Positions 34,264 through 40,464 of a stretch of DNA of 41,878 bases are shown here, in pieces (the first letter of the stretch is position 1; each line of letters begins with the position of its first letter). Made by a program: the position numbers and the translations under genes. The notes under the pieces were generated by a model that did no database searches, was not told where the DNA came from, and saw only the letters and a program-made list of their open reading frames with translations. This DNA comes from an uncultured Victivallales bacterium (lineage in GTDB: Bacteria > Verrucomicrobiota > Lentisphaeria > Oligosphaerales > JAFGRS01): positions 1-41,878 of the forward strand of contig CAILUI010000143.1 of the NCBI GenBank assembly GCA_903837355.1. Direction: 5' to 3'.

Positions 34264-35050
34264 GGCGGGCGAAGACCTCCCGGCCCTTGGGTCCAGAGAT
34301 GAAATCGGCGAACTGCTGTGCCTGCACTTTGTGTTTCGAGAAACTGACCACGCCCGCCGGGACGATGACGCTGGCGGCTCCGCTCAGCGGCACGCTGTCC
34401 ATGGCGTCGGGCGACTGGCGCTGGAAGACGTCGTAGCCGATGGCCGCATCGACCTCGTCGAGGCGGATCAGGCTGGCGACCTGTTGGCAGTCGGAGGCGA
34501 AGGTGACGATTCGCTTCTGTACCTCCGCATAGATCCCCGCTTTCTCCAGGGCGGCCTTGGCGATGCTGCCCAGGCAGACCGACTTCGGGTCGCCGATAGC
34601 GACCCGCACGCCAGCTTTCGTCAGATCTTGTAACCCATTGATCTTCTTTGGGTTACCTTTAGGAACGCAGATCACGGGAAGGAGCAGGCAGATGGCCCGG
34701 CGTGAGGTCGCATCGACCAGCCCCTCTTGCTCTGCCTTATCCATGTAGTCATGGGAGCCGGGGATATAGAGGTCGCCGTAGTGCTCGACGCGGATCTGGT
34801 TGAGGACCGCACCCGAGCCGCCGAACGTGCACTCCACCTTGATGCCCGTTTCGGCCGTAAACAGCTTGGCCACCTCGGTCGTGGCGGGCTGGCTGGCGGC
34901 GCCGGCAAACACGATCAGCCGCTCACCTTTCGCCAGCGGTTTGGCGCTGACTTCGTCGGCGCCACGGCTGCTCGCCCCAGCCCAGAGTACGAGCAGTCCC
35001 GCCGCCAGCAGTCCGACGGCCAAGGCCTGTGACACTCTTGGAGCATTCAT
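34238..35050 (-). CDS. modA: Molybdate/tungstate-type binding protein (ModA-like, copy 1)
   Basis: A 270-residue periplasmic protein with a signal peptide (about 1-30). ATG 35050 follows GGGAG with 7-base spacing. Family landmarks: IVFAGAASQPATTE at the first strand, FGGSGAVLNQI, GDLYIPGSHDYMDKA, VPKGNPKKINGLQDL, and RVAIGDPKSVCLGSIAKAALEKAG. The last three recur in altered form in the upstream binding protein (39286-40104), so the two are paralogues. Codons around 34620-34685 are unusually AT-rich for this window and contain an 8-bp inverted repeat. The gene is preceded by heptads and a palindromic element rather than an obvious promoter. Confidence 0.87.
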   Translation of the reverse strand: MNAPRVSQALAVGLLAAGLLVLWAGASSRGADEVSAKPLAKGERLIVFAGAASQPATTEVAKLFTAETGIKVECTFGGSGAVLNQIRVEHYGDLYIPGSHDYMDKAEQEGLVDATSRRAICLLLPVICVPKGNPKKINGLQDLTKAGVRVAIGDPKSVCLGSIAKAALEKAGIYAEVQKRIVTFASDCQQVASLIRLDEVDAAIGYDVFQRQSPDAMDSVPLSGAASVIVPAGVVSFSKHKVQAQQFADFISGPKGREVFARHGYTIDTP

Positions 35051-35078
35051 GTGTGGTCTCCCTGCCGTTGCCGGCGTC

Positions 35079-35127
35079 CAGAATCCAGTATCCAGTCACC
35101 AGTCACCAGTCACCAGTATCCAGTGGA
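35079..35127. repeat. CAGTATC/CAGTCAC heptad array (left)
   Basis: Seven 7-base units: CAGAATC, CAGTATC, CAGTCAC three times, CAGTATC, CAGTGGA. It lies in the leader of the modA-like gene and in the same orientation as the array at 35419-35481. Confidence 0.88.
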
Positions 35128-35167
35128 GGTCCTTGCATCCGGCTCCGAGGCCTGCAGGGCCGGTATC

Positions 35168-35325
35168 CCTTAGCCCAGGCCACCGGCCTGGGTGAAGGTC
35201 GCGCAACGGTGCGGCCTGAAGGGTCGCGTTAGCCCCCGTGCACCTAGCTCGCCCCTTCAGGGCTAGGGACAAGGGGGGCCCTCAACCCAGCCCGCTGGGC
35301 TGGGCTGAGGGATTGCCGCACCTTT
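35168..35325. repeat. Intergenic palindromic element
   Basis: Two related hairpins in opposite orientation: CCCAGGCC-ACC-GGCCTGGG (35174-35192) and CCCAGCCC-GCT-GGGCTGGG (35286-35304, extended by CTCA/TGAG). Each is accompanied by a GGTGCGG or CCGCACC block (about 35209 and 35315) on the side that makes the whole arrangement an imperfect inverted repeat. A further CCTGAAGGG/CCCTTCAGG pair lies inside. No protein is encoded. The structure resembles REP/BIME-like or MITE-like intergenic elements. Confidence 0.7.
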
Positions 35326-35418
35326 GGCGCTGATCCCCCGCGAGCCCCTCGTGACGTTCTGCAAGGCCCTCCAGTTGCCGGTTTCCGGGTGCTGCGCACG
35401 GCGGGTATTGCCGGTTGA

Positions 35419-35481
35419 CAGTATCCAGTATCCAGTATCCAGTATCCAGTATCCAGTATCCAGTATCCAGAATCCAGTCAG
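35419..35481. repeat. CAGTATC heptad array (right)
   Basis: Seven perfect CAGTATC units followed by CAGAATC and CAGTCAG. The last unit includes the stop codon (TCA on this strand, 35478-35480) of the ThiF/MoeB-like gene, so the array abuts the coding region directly. Confidence 0.95.
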
Positions 35482-36236
35482 CCCTTCACCCCGCCGCAGA
35501 TTGGGCAGGCAGGGTTGCGCCGTACTTTCATCTTTCGAAAGCTAAGATTCGCCAGGTCGATGACCAGCAGTTCGCCGGCCAGAAGCTTGCCGAAGCCGGC
35601 GATCGCCTTGATTGCTTCCAGGGCGGCGATGCAGGCGGCGGTACCGGAGGTCGCACCAAACACCGGGAACTGTCGTCGCCAGGCGGGTGGATCCTCAGGG
35701 TAGAGGCAGGCCAGGCAGGGCGTCTGCCCGGGAATAATGGTCGTCACCGTGGCCGTGGTATCGTACATGGCCGCGTCGACCATCACCTTGCCCTGGCGCA
35801 CCGCTTCCCGGTTCAAGAGAAAGCGCTCGACAAAGAGCGGTGCCGCGCTGACCACGACATCCACGCTGCCCACCAGGCGCTCCACGTTGTCGGCGCTGAT
35901 ATTGGCGGCCTCGCCCACGATCTCGATGGTCGGGTTCAGTTCCGCCAGTCGTCGGCAGGCGGACTCGATGCGCGACTTCCCGAGCCCGTCGGTCGTCATC
36001 AGGATCTGCCGGTTGAGGTCGCTGGGAGTGAGGTTTCCGCCATGGGCGATGACCAGGCGACCGACGCCGGCGGCCGCCAGTTCGTAGGCGGCGGGGCCGC
36101 CCAAGCCACCGCACCGGGAGATGAGCACGCTGGCGCCCTTGAGCTTTTCCTGGCCCGCTTCGCCGAAATCCGGCGTCCACATCTGCCACTCGTAGCGGGC
36201 GCGATCCGCCGCGGTCAGGGCCACACGCTTCGTCAT
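35478..36236 (-). CDS. ThiF/MoeB/HesA-family E1-like protein, divergent
   Basis: A 252-residue protein from ATG 36236 (GGGGG eight bases upstream); ATG 36251, 4 bases after the MoaD-like stop, would add 5 residues. E1-like features: nucleotide-binding loop SRCGGLGG (40-47), LNRQ with the conserved Arg (74-77), and zinc ligands Cys174/Cys177 (CLAC) and Cys244/Cys247 (CPIC). MoeB and ThiF activate the C-terminal glycine of MoaD or ThiS by adenylation. Here the loop's first Gly is Arg41, the lysine of the KxESA segment is Arg89, and the catalytic Asp (Asp130 in E. coli MoeB) aligns with Pro133 in SAAPLF. It has no rhodanese domain. It is the last gene of the transporter-MoaD operon. Similar divergent ThiF proteins are, from memory, associated with tungsten-enzyme clusters. 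Confidence 0.85.
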   Translation of the reverse strand: MTKRVALTAADRARYEWQMWTPDFGEAGQEKLKGASVLISRCGGLGGPAAYELAAAGVGRLVIAHGGNLTPSDLNRQILMTTDGLGKSRIESACRRLAELNPTIEIVGEAANISADNVERLVGSVDVVVSAAPLFVERFLLNREAVRQGKVMVDAAMYDTTATVTTIIPGQTPCLACLYPEDPPAWRRQFPVFGATSGTAACIAALEAIKAIAGFGKLLAGELLVIDLANLSFRKMKVRRNPACPICGGVKG

Positions 36237-36255
36237 TGCCTGTACCCCCATGCCT

Positions 36256-36534
36256 TCAGCCGCCGGCCAGCGGCGACATCACCGTCACCGTGTCGCCATC
36301 CCGCAGCGCCCGCGGTTCGTCCAGGTCGAATTGCTCGTCGCCGACGAAGACCAGGGCGCTGGGCCGCAGCCCCCCGTCCGCGTCGAGCAGCAGTCCGCGC
36401 AGGCGTTCGCCGCGGCCGGTCGCGACGGTCCGCAGCAGGTCGAGAACGGCGGTGTCGGCGGCGACCTCGAGGGTCTCGCTCGACAGCCCGGCGGCATCCC
36501 GGATCTGGGCCACATACTCAACGCGGATCTTCAT
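36256..36534 (-). CDS. MoaD/ThiS-like sulfur carrier protein
   Basis: A 92-residue ubiquitin-fold protein: MKIRVEYVAQIRDAAG opening, a LLRTV helix, VGDEQFDL, LRDGDTVTVMSPLAGG ending. The terminal Gly-Gly is the required site of thiocarboxylation in MoaD and ThiS. LxDGDxVxxxxPxAGG is typical of MoaD rather than ThiS. ATG 36534 overlaps the ATPase stop as ATGA, and GGAGA lies about 10 bases upstream. With the E1-like protein downstream it would provide sulfur for a pterin cofactor. Its place inside a transporter operon supports a molybdenum or tungsten link. Confidence 0.88.
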   Translation of the reverse strand: MKIRVEYVAQIRDAAGLSSETLEVAADTAVLDLLRTVATGRGERLRGLLLDADGGLRPSALVFVGDEQFDLDEPRALRDGDTVTVMSPLAGG

Positions 36535-37652
36535 GGTTGCGGGTCTCCTGCGGACTTGCGCCCATCGTCGTATCCACCGGTTCCAAAACGATCGGCCCCC
36601 GCGGCGGGGAAGGCGTGGATGACCGATGGCGGCAGATGCAGATCAACGACGCTCCCCGCGGCGTACTGACCCCGCCGCCACTGCGGCCGGCCGACAAAGG
36701 CCGTGATCGGTAACGCTCCGGCGGTCTGTAGTGCGTAACCGTCACCCCTGACCTCGACCCGCTCGACGGTTGCCCGCCAGCGGTTCGGCGGCGCCGCCGC
36801 CCCCGCCGCCGCGGGCGGTTCGATCTCCACATCGTCCGGCCGGATGGTGACGAAGAGCGCGCCGGGCGCCGGTACGGCTGCCAGCAGGGTCGTCGACCCC
36901 AGGCGGATCGGCGCCAGCGGCCCGGCCGTTGCCGCCACCCCGGCAAAGGTGTTCTCGGAACGCACGAAGCCCGCCGCGAACAGGCAGTTCGGCCGACGCA
37001 GGATGTCATCCGGTGTCCCGACCTGCACGATCCGGCCCTGGTGCATCAGCGCCACGCGGTCGGCCAGGCGCAGGGTCTCGTCGAAGTTGTGACAGATGTG
37101 CAGCGAGGTGATGCCGGTGCTGTCGTGGATGCGGCGCAGTTCGTCGCCGATACGTTCCCGGGTGGCGACATCGAGCGCCGACAGCGGTTCGTCCAGCAGC
37201 ATGATCTCCGGGTCGATGGCCAGCGCCCGTCCCAGGGCGACGCGCTGTTTCTCGCCGCCGCTCAAGCGGGCCGGGACGCGGTCGAGGAGGTGGCCAATGC
37301 CGAGCAGTTCGGCGTAGCGGGCGATCTTCGCCGGGATCTCGGCGGTCCGTTGCCGCACCAGCAGGCCGAAGCCGAGGTTCTCGCGCACGGTCATGTGCGG
37401 AAACAGCGCGTAGTCCTGCGGCAGGTAGCCCACTTGGCGCTGCTCGGGCGGCAGCGCGGTCACGTCACGCCCGCCCAGCCAGATGCGCCCTTCGGCGGGC
37501 CAGGTGAGGCCGGCGATGCACTCCAGCAGCACCGTCTTGCCGGCCCCGGTCGGGCCCAAGACCACAAAGTACTCGCGGTCGCGGATATCCAGGTCGATAT
37601 CCTGCAACTGGAACTCGCCGAGCGTCGCCTTGAGCTGTTCGATACGTACCAT
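36531..37652 (-). CDS. Molybdate/tungstate-type ABC transporter ATP-binding protein (copy 2)
   Basis: A 373-residue ATPase: Walker A GPTGAGKT (33-40), Q-loop in LPQDYALFPH, signature LSGGEKQRVALGRA, Walker B IMLLDEPLSALD, H-loop CHNFDE, then a TOBE-like regulatory region (about 235-340) with FVTIRPDDVEI. It resembles WtpC/ModC-type proteins. The last 35 or so residues look disordered. ATG 37652 has no clear ribosome-binding site and starts 25 bases after the permease stop, so coupling is likely. It overlaps the MoaD-like gene by ATGA. Confidence 0.87.
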   Translation of the reverse strand: MVRIEQLKATLGEFQLQDIDLDIRDREYFVVLGPTGAGKTVLLECIAGLTWPAEGRIWLGGRDVTALPPEQRQVGYLPQDYALFPHMTVRENLGFGLLVRQRTAEIPAKIARYAELLGIGHLLDRVPARLSGGEKQRVALGRALAIDPEIMLLDEPLSALDVATRERIGDELRRIHDSTGITSLHICHNFDETLRLADRVALMHQGRIVQVGTPDDILRRPNCLFAAGFVRSENTFAGVAATAGPLAPIRLGSTTLLAAVPAPGALFVTIRPDDVEIEPPAAAGAAAPPNRWRATVERVEVRGDGYALQTAGALPITAFVGRPQWRRGQYAAGSVVDLHLPPSVIHAFPAAGADRFGTGGYDDGRKSAGDPQP

Positions 37653-37677
37653 AGATGGTGCTGCAGGAACGCGGACT

Positions 37678-38514
37678 CTACAGGCTGAGCCGGGATCCTC
37701 CCAGGAGCTTGAAGGTCAGCAACGAGGCCGCGGCCATGACAATCAGGATCACGCTGGTCACCACGCCCCCGGCGATATCACCGGCGGAGTTGAACAGGTA
37801 GACACGGATGGGCAGCACCGCCGTCTTCTCCGAGGCGGTACAGAAGATGAGAATGGGTCCGAACTCGCTGACCGCCCGCGCCCAGGTCATGATGGCGCCG
37901 CCCAGGATACCATGCCGCGCCAGGGGCAGCCCGACGTGGCGAAACGCCTGGAAGGGCGTACAGCCGAGGGTGCGGGAGACCGCCTCGTAGCGCGGCGAGA
38001 TGTCATCGAAGGCCGCCTTGATCGCCCGCACCGCAAACGGCGCCGCGATGAAGAGCTGCGCCAGCACGATACCCCGGGCAGTGTAGTGCACCTGGACGCC
38101 CAGCGCATCGAACAGCGGTCCCAGCCAGTAGCGCATCACGGTCAGCAGGGCCACGCCGGCCACCAGCGGCGGCAGGACGATGGGCAGATCCAGGATCGTA
38201 TCCACCAGCAGCGGCAACGGGTACTTGAAGCGCGACAGCGCGTACGCGGCCGGAATGCCGATGATCAGCGACAGGAAGGTGGTCGTGATCGAGGTCACGA
38301 AACTCAGCCGCAGCGAGGCCCCGACCTGGCTGGCGAAGGTATGTCCTTCCGGGGTGGTAAAGACCCAGCGCACGTAGGCGGGTCCGTCGACGTAGGCCGC
38401 CATGCCGCCCAGGAGCAGGCTGATGGTGATCACGGCCAGGGCCAGCATCCCGCCGAAGGTGAGTCGGAAGATGCGGTCGGCGGCGCTGACGGTCGGACGT
38501 TCGGCGGCGCTCAT
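37678..38514 (-). CDS. Molybdate/tungstate-type ABC permease (copy 2)
   Basis: A 278-residue membrane protein with about six membrane segments and the ModB/WtpB-type loop LPLARHGILGGAIMTWARAVSEFGPILIF. LDLPIVLPPLVAGVALL is typical of this permease family. ATG 38514 overlaps the stop of the second binding-protein gene as ATGA. It resembles the permease at 33325-34263 but is clearly a separate lineage (SEFGPI versus GEFGAT in the loop). Confidence 0.88.
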   Translation of the reverse strand: MSAAERPTVSAADRIFRLTFGGMLALAVITISLLLGGMAAYVDGPAYVRWVFTTPEGHTFASQVGASLRLSFVTSITTTFLSLIIGIPAAYALSRFKYPLPLLVDTILDLPIVLPPLVAGVALLTVMRYWLGPLFDALGVQVHYTARGIVLAQLFIAAPFAVRAIKAAFDDISPRYEAVSRTLGCTPFQAFRHVGLPLARHGILGGAIMTWARAVSEFGPILIFCTASEKTAVLPIRVYLFNSAGDIAGGVVTSVILIVMAAASLLTFKLLGGSRLSL

Positions 38515-39323
38515 GGTGCGGTCGCCTCCTGCGCGCCCCCGCGCTCCCCACGCAGAGCGCGGGCCACGGCGTCCCCGCGCAACTCCGTCAGCAGCGCCGC
38601 GGACGCCGTGGGGGAGAGGCGTGAACAGCTCAGGGCGACGATCAGCAGGGGACAGGGCGAGGGATCCTCCGGCAGCGGCAACCGCTGCAGGTCCGCGGCC
38701 GGCGGCGGCGTATCCCAGACCAAGGCCGCATCCAGTGCCCCCAAGCGCAGCAGCCGGACCAGCTCGTCACCGCGCTCCGAACGCTGCCGCGTGTTCGCTG
38801 CCACCAGGGGGCGTAGCTCCGGCGGTAAAGCCCGCTCCACCGCCGCCGCCCGGTCGCCATCCTTGGCGCCGTTGCCCAAACGCATCCCGGGCTTGCCGAG
38901 GTCCGCGAGTTCGAGCGTTCGCACCGCCACGGCACAGACGGCCAACGGGTGGGTGACCGGCTCACCGCGCGTCAGCTGGCGTTCTGTCAGTCGTTCGTAC
39001 ATCGGCGTCCCGGCAACCACGGCCAGATCGCCGGCCTGCAGCCCCTCCAGTGCGGTTACCATGTCGGTTCCCGTCAGCGGTGCCAGCACCACCTGCCGGG
39101 AGCCACCGCTCTCGAGTACCTGCTTCAGGACCTTCGCCTGGGCCTCCACTGCCGATGTGCAGTACAGCAGCACGGGCCGCGGCCCGCGCTCGGTCGCCCG
39201 GCCGCAGCCGCTCGCCACGACCCCAAGCGCCGCCGCCAGACAGGCGCCCGCCGCCGCCGCCCGCCAGCGTCTGCTGCGGGTGTGGCTACTCGAGAGCCAC
39301 GTTGCCATAGTAGGGGAGAACAT
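38511..39323 (-). CDS. Lipoprotein solute-binding-like protein, divergent
   Basis: A 270-residue protein with a lipobox (VVASGC, about Cys40) and an Arg-rich n-region. ATG 39323 has GGAG four bases upstream; ATG 39308 is an alternative. Either way it overlaps the end of the preceding binding-protein gene by 23-38 bases. The mature part has a two-lobe binding-protein pattern (VLLYCTSAVEAQAKVL, LAPLTGTDMVTALEGLQAGDLAVVAGTPMYERL, DAALVWDTP) that matches the ModA/Wtp type only loosely. It may be a second binding subunit or an accessory to the first. Confidence 0.7.
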   Translation of the reverse strand: MFSPTMATWLSSSHTRSRRWRAAAAGACLAAALGVVASGCGRATERGPRPVLLYCTSAVEAQAKVLKQVLESGGSRQVVLAPLTGTDMVTALEGLQAGDLAVVAGTPMYERLTERQLTRGEPVTHPLAVCAVAVRTLELADLGKPGMRLGNGAKDGDRAAAVERALPPELRPLVAANTRQRSERGDELVRLLRLGALDAALVWDTPPPAADLQRLPLPEDPSPCPLLIVALSCSRLSPTASAALLTELRGDAVARALRGERGGAQEATAP

Positions 39324-40104
39324 AGGGCTCCAGAGCCGTGTGGTAACCGTGCCTCGCGAAGTGTGCCCGTCCGTCTGCCGACATCGCGAACTCGACGAAG
39401 CGAGTCGCCGTCGCCTTCTGTCGCGTCCAGGTCAGGACCGCCAGCGGCACCGGCACGTCGATGTTCTGTTCCCGAGGAATCGTCAGGATATCGACGTCCT
39501 TGAGCACGGGGTAGCCCATCGCATCCCAGTTGATGGCCGCGTCCAAGGCCTTCAGCGCCAGCGCGTTGCTGAGTTCCATAGCGGCGCCGGTGTAAGCGCC
39601 GCGGGCATCGATGTTCGCTTTCACGGCCTCCCAGAGCCCCGCCTTCTCGAGGATCTTCTTGGCGACCAGACCGCAGGCGACACTGTCCGGGTGCCCAATA
39701 CCTACCCGCACATCCTCGCGGGCCAGGTCGCGCAGGGAGTGAATGCCCTTCGGGTTCCCCTTCTGCACCATGACGACCGCCACGAAATAGGCTGCGGTCA
39801 CGTCGTTCTGGACGTGGCCACCGTCGATGGCCTGGTCGACATAGTAGCGCTCACCAGGCATGTACAGGTCGCCGCTGCGCGCAAACGTCAGCATCGAGAG
39901 CAGGCAGCCGGACCCGGCATAGGATACCAGCACCGGTACCCCGGTACGCTGGGTGAAATCCTGACGCAAGTCCTCCATTGCCGGCCGCAACCCCGCCCCG
40001 CAGTACAGAAAGAGCCCCTGATCCGACGGCTCGCCCCGGAAAGCCAGGTAGGCACAGCTTACGAAGAGGATCAGGATCCCGATCTGTAACAGGCGTAAAC
40101 GCAT
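39286..40104 (-). CDS. Molybdate/tungstate-type binding protein (ModA/WtpA-like, copy 2)
   Basis: A 272-residue protein from ATG 40104; TTG 40119 adds 5 residues and has the better ribosome-binding site (GAAGGGG), so the start is uncertain. The N-terminus (RLLQIGILILFVSCAYLAF) is a signal peptide or lipoprotein-like anchor with a Cys. Landmarks: LFLYCGAGLRPAMEDL, YAGSGCLLSML, GDLYMPGERYYVDQA, QKGNPKGIHSLRDL, RVGIGHPDSVACGLVAKKILEKAG. These align with the same blocks of the ModA-like protein at 34238-35050. It is first in a six-gene minus-strand operon and divergent from the porin gene. Confidence 0.83.
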   Translation of the reverse strand: MRLRLLQIGILILFVSCAYLAFRGEPSDQGLFLYCGAGLRPAMEDLRQDFTQRTGVPVLVSYAGSGCLLSMLTFARSGDLYMPGERYYVDQAIDGGHVQNDVTAAYFVAVVMVQKGNPKGIHSLRDLAREDVRVGIGHPDSVACGLVAKKILEKAGLWEAVKANIDARGAYTGAAMELSNALALKALDAAINWDAMGYPVLKDVDILTIPREQNIDVPVPLAVLTWTRQKATATRFVEFAMSADGRAHFARHGYHTALEPYVLPYYGNVALE

Positions 40105-40119
40105 CTTGGCTGCACCCAA

Positions 40120-40464
40120 TCTTGTGCCCCTTCGTCAACGTCCCCAAGAGGCTTCCGGAACGTAGCGGCCAGCGTCCACCCGGGCCATGTCTGACGCGTG
40201 AAGGATGTATGAATATGGCCGGAAGGGGAGGGGGCGACCGCAGTTGGCACTTTGACCGCTCTGCCGCCACCGAGTGCCATGCCTCCTCATGATTTTCTAG
40301 CGCAATGGTTGCTTTTGGGAAAAAGCCTTCCCATAGTATGGCCGTTTTGGCGGGCGAGAAGGGCGCGTCGGTCGCGCCGTGAATCCCAGCCCAACCCCGG
40401 ACCTGCCAACCGGACACGGGGGCGGCTGGAGCGGAACGCAACCAAACAAGCGAAGGAGACGCAC
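40120..40464. other. Divergent intergenic region
   Basis: A 345-base stretch between the minus-strand transporter operon and the porin gene. The porin-side promoter candidate with its dyad lies at 40309-40337. On the transporter side there are AT-richer stretches near 40205-40220 but no convincing promoter. The upstream part of the open frame from 40252 is not considered coding. Confidence 0.6.
40309..40337 (+). promoter_or_regulatory. Candidate porin promoter with operator-like dyad
   Basis: TTGCTT (40309-40314) and CATAGT (40332-40337) are 17 bases apart. An inverted repeat, TGGGAA-AAAGCC-TTCCCA (40316-40333), fills the spacer, as a repressor or activator site might. The start codon is 127 bases downstream. 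Confidence 0.45.

Noticed and set aside
35168..35325. Molybdenum-cofactor (Moco) riboswitch upstream of modA
   Set aside because: The location would fit, but the inverted pair of near-identical hairpins looks like a repeat element; I could not match the Moco riboswitch fold by eye. A covariance-model search would decide.
35079..35481. CRISPR array
   Set aside because: The repeats are 7-base units without unique spacers, there are no cas genes, and the intervening sequence is one palindromic element.
37483..40089. 868-codon plus-strand open frame opposite the second transporter operon
   Set aside because: Low-complexity product. The minus strand carries five overlapping, motif-supported genes with ATGA couplings.
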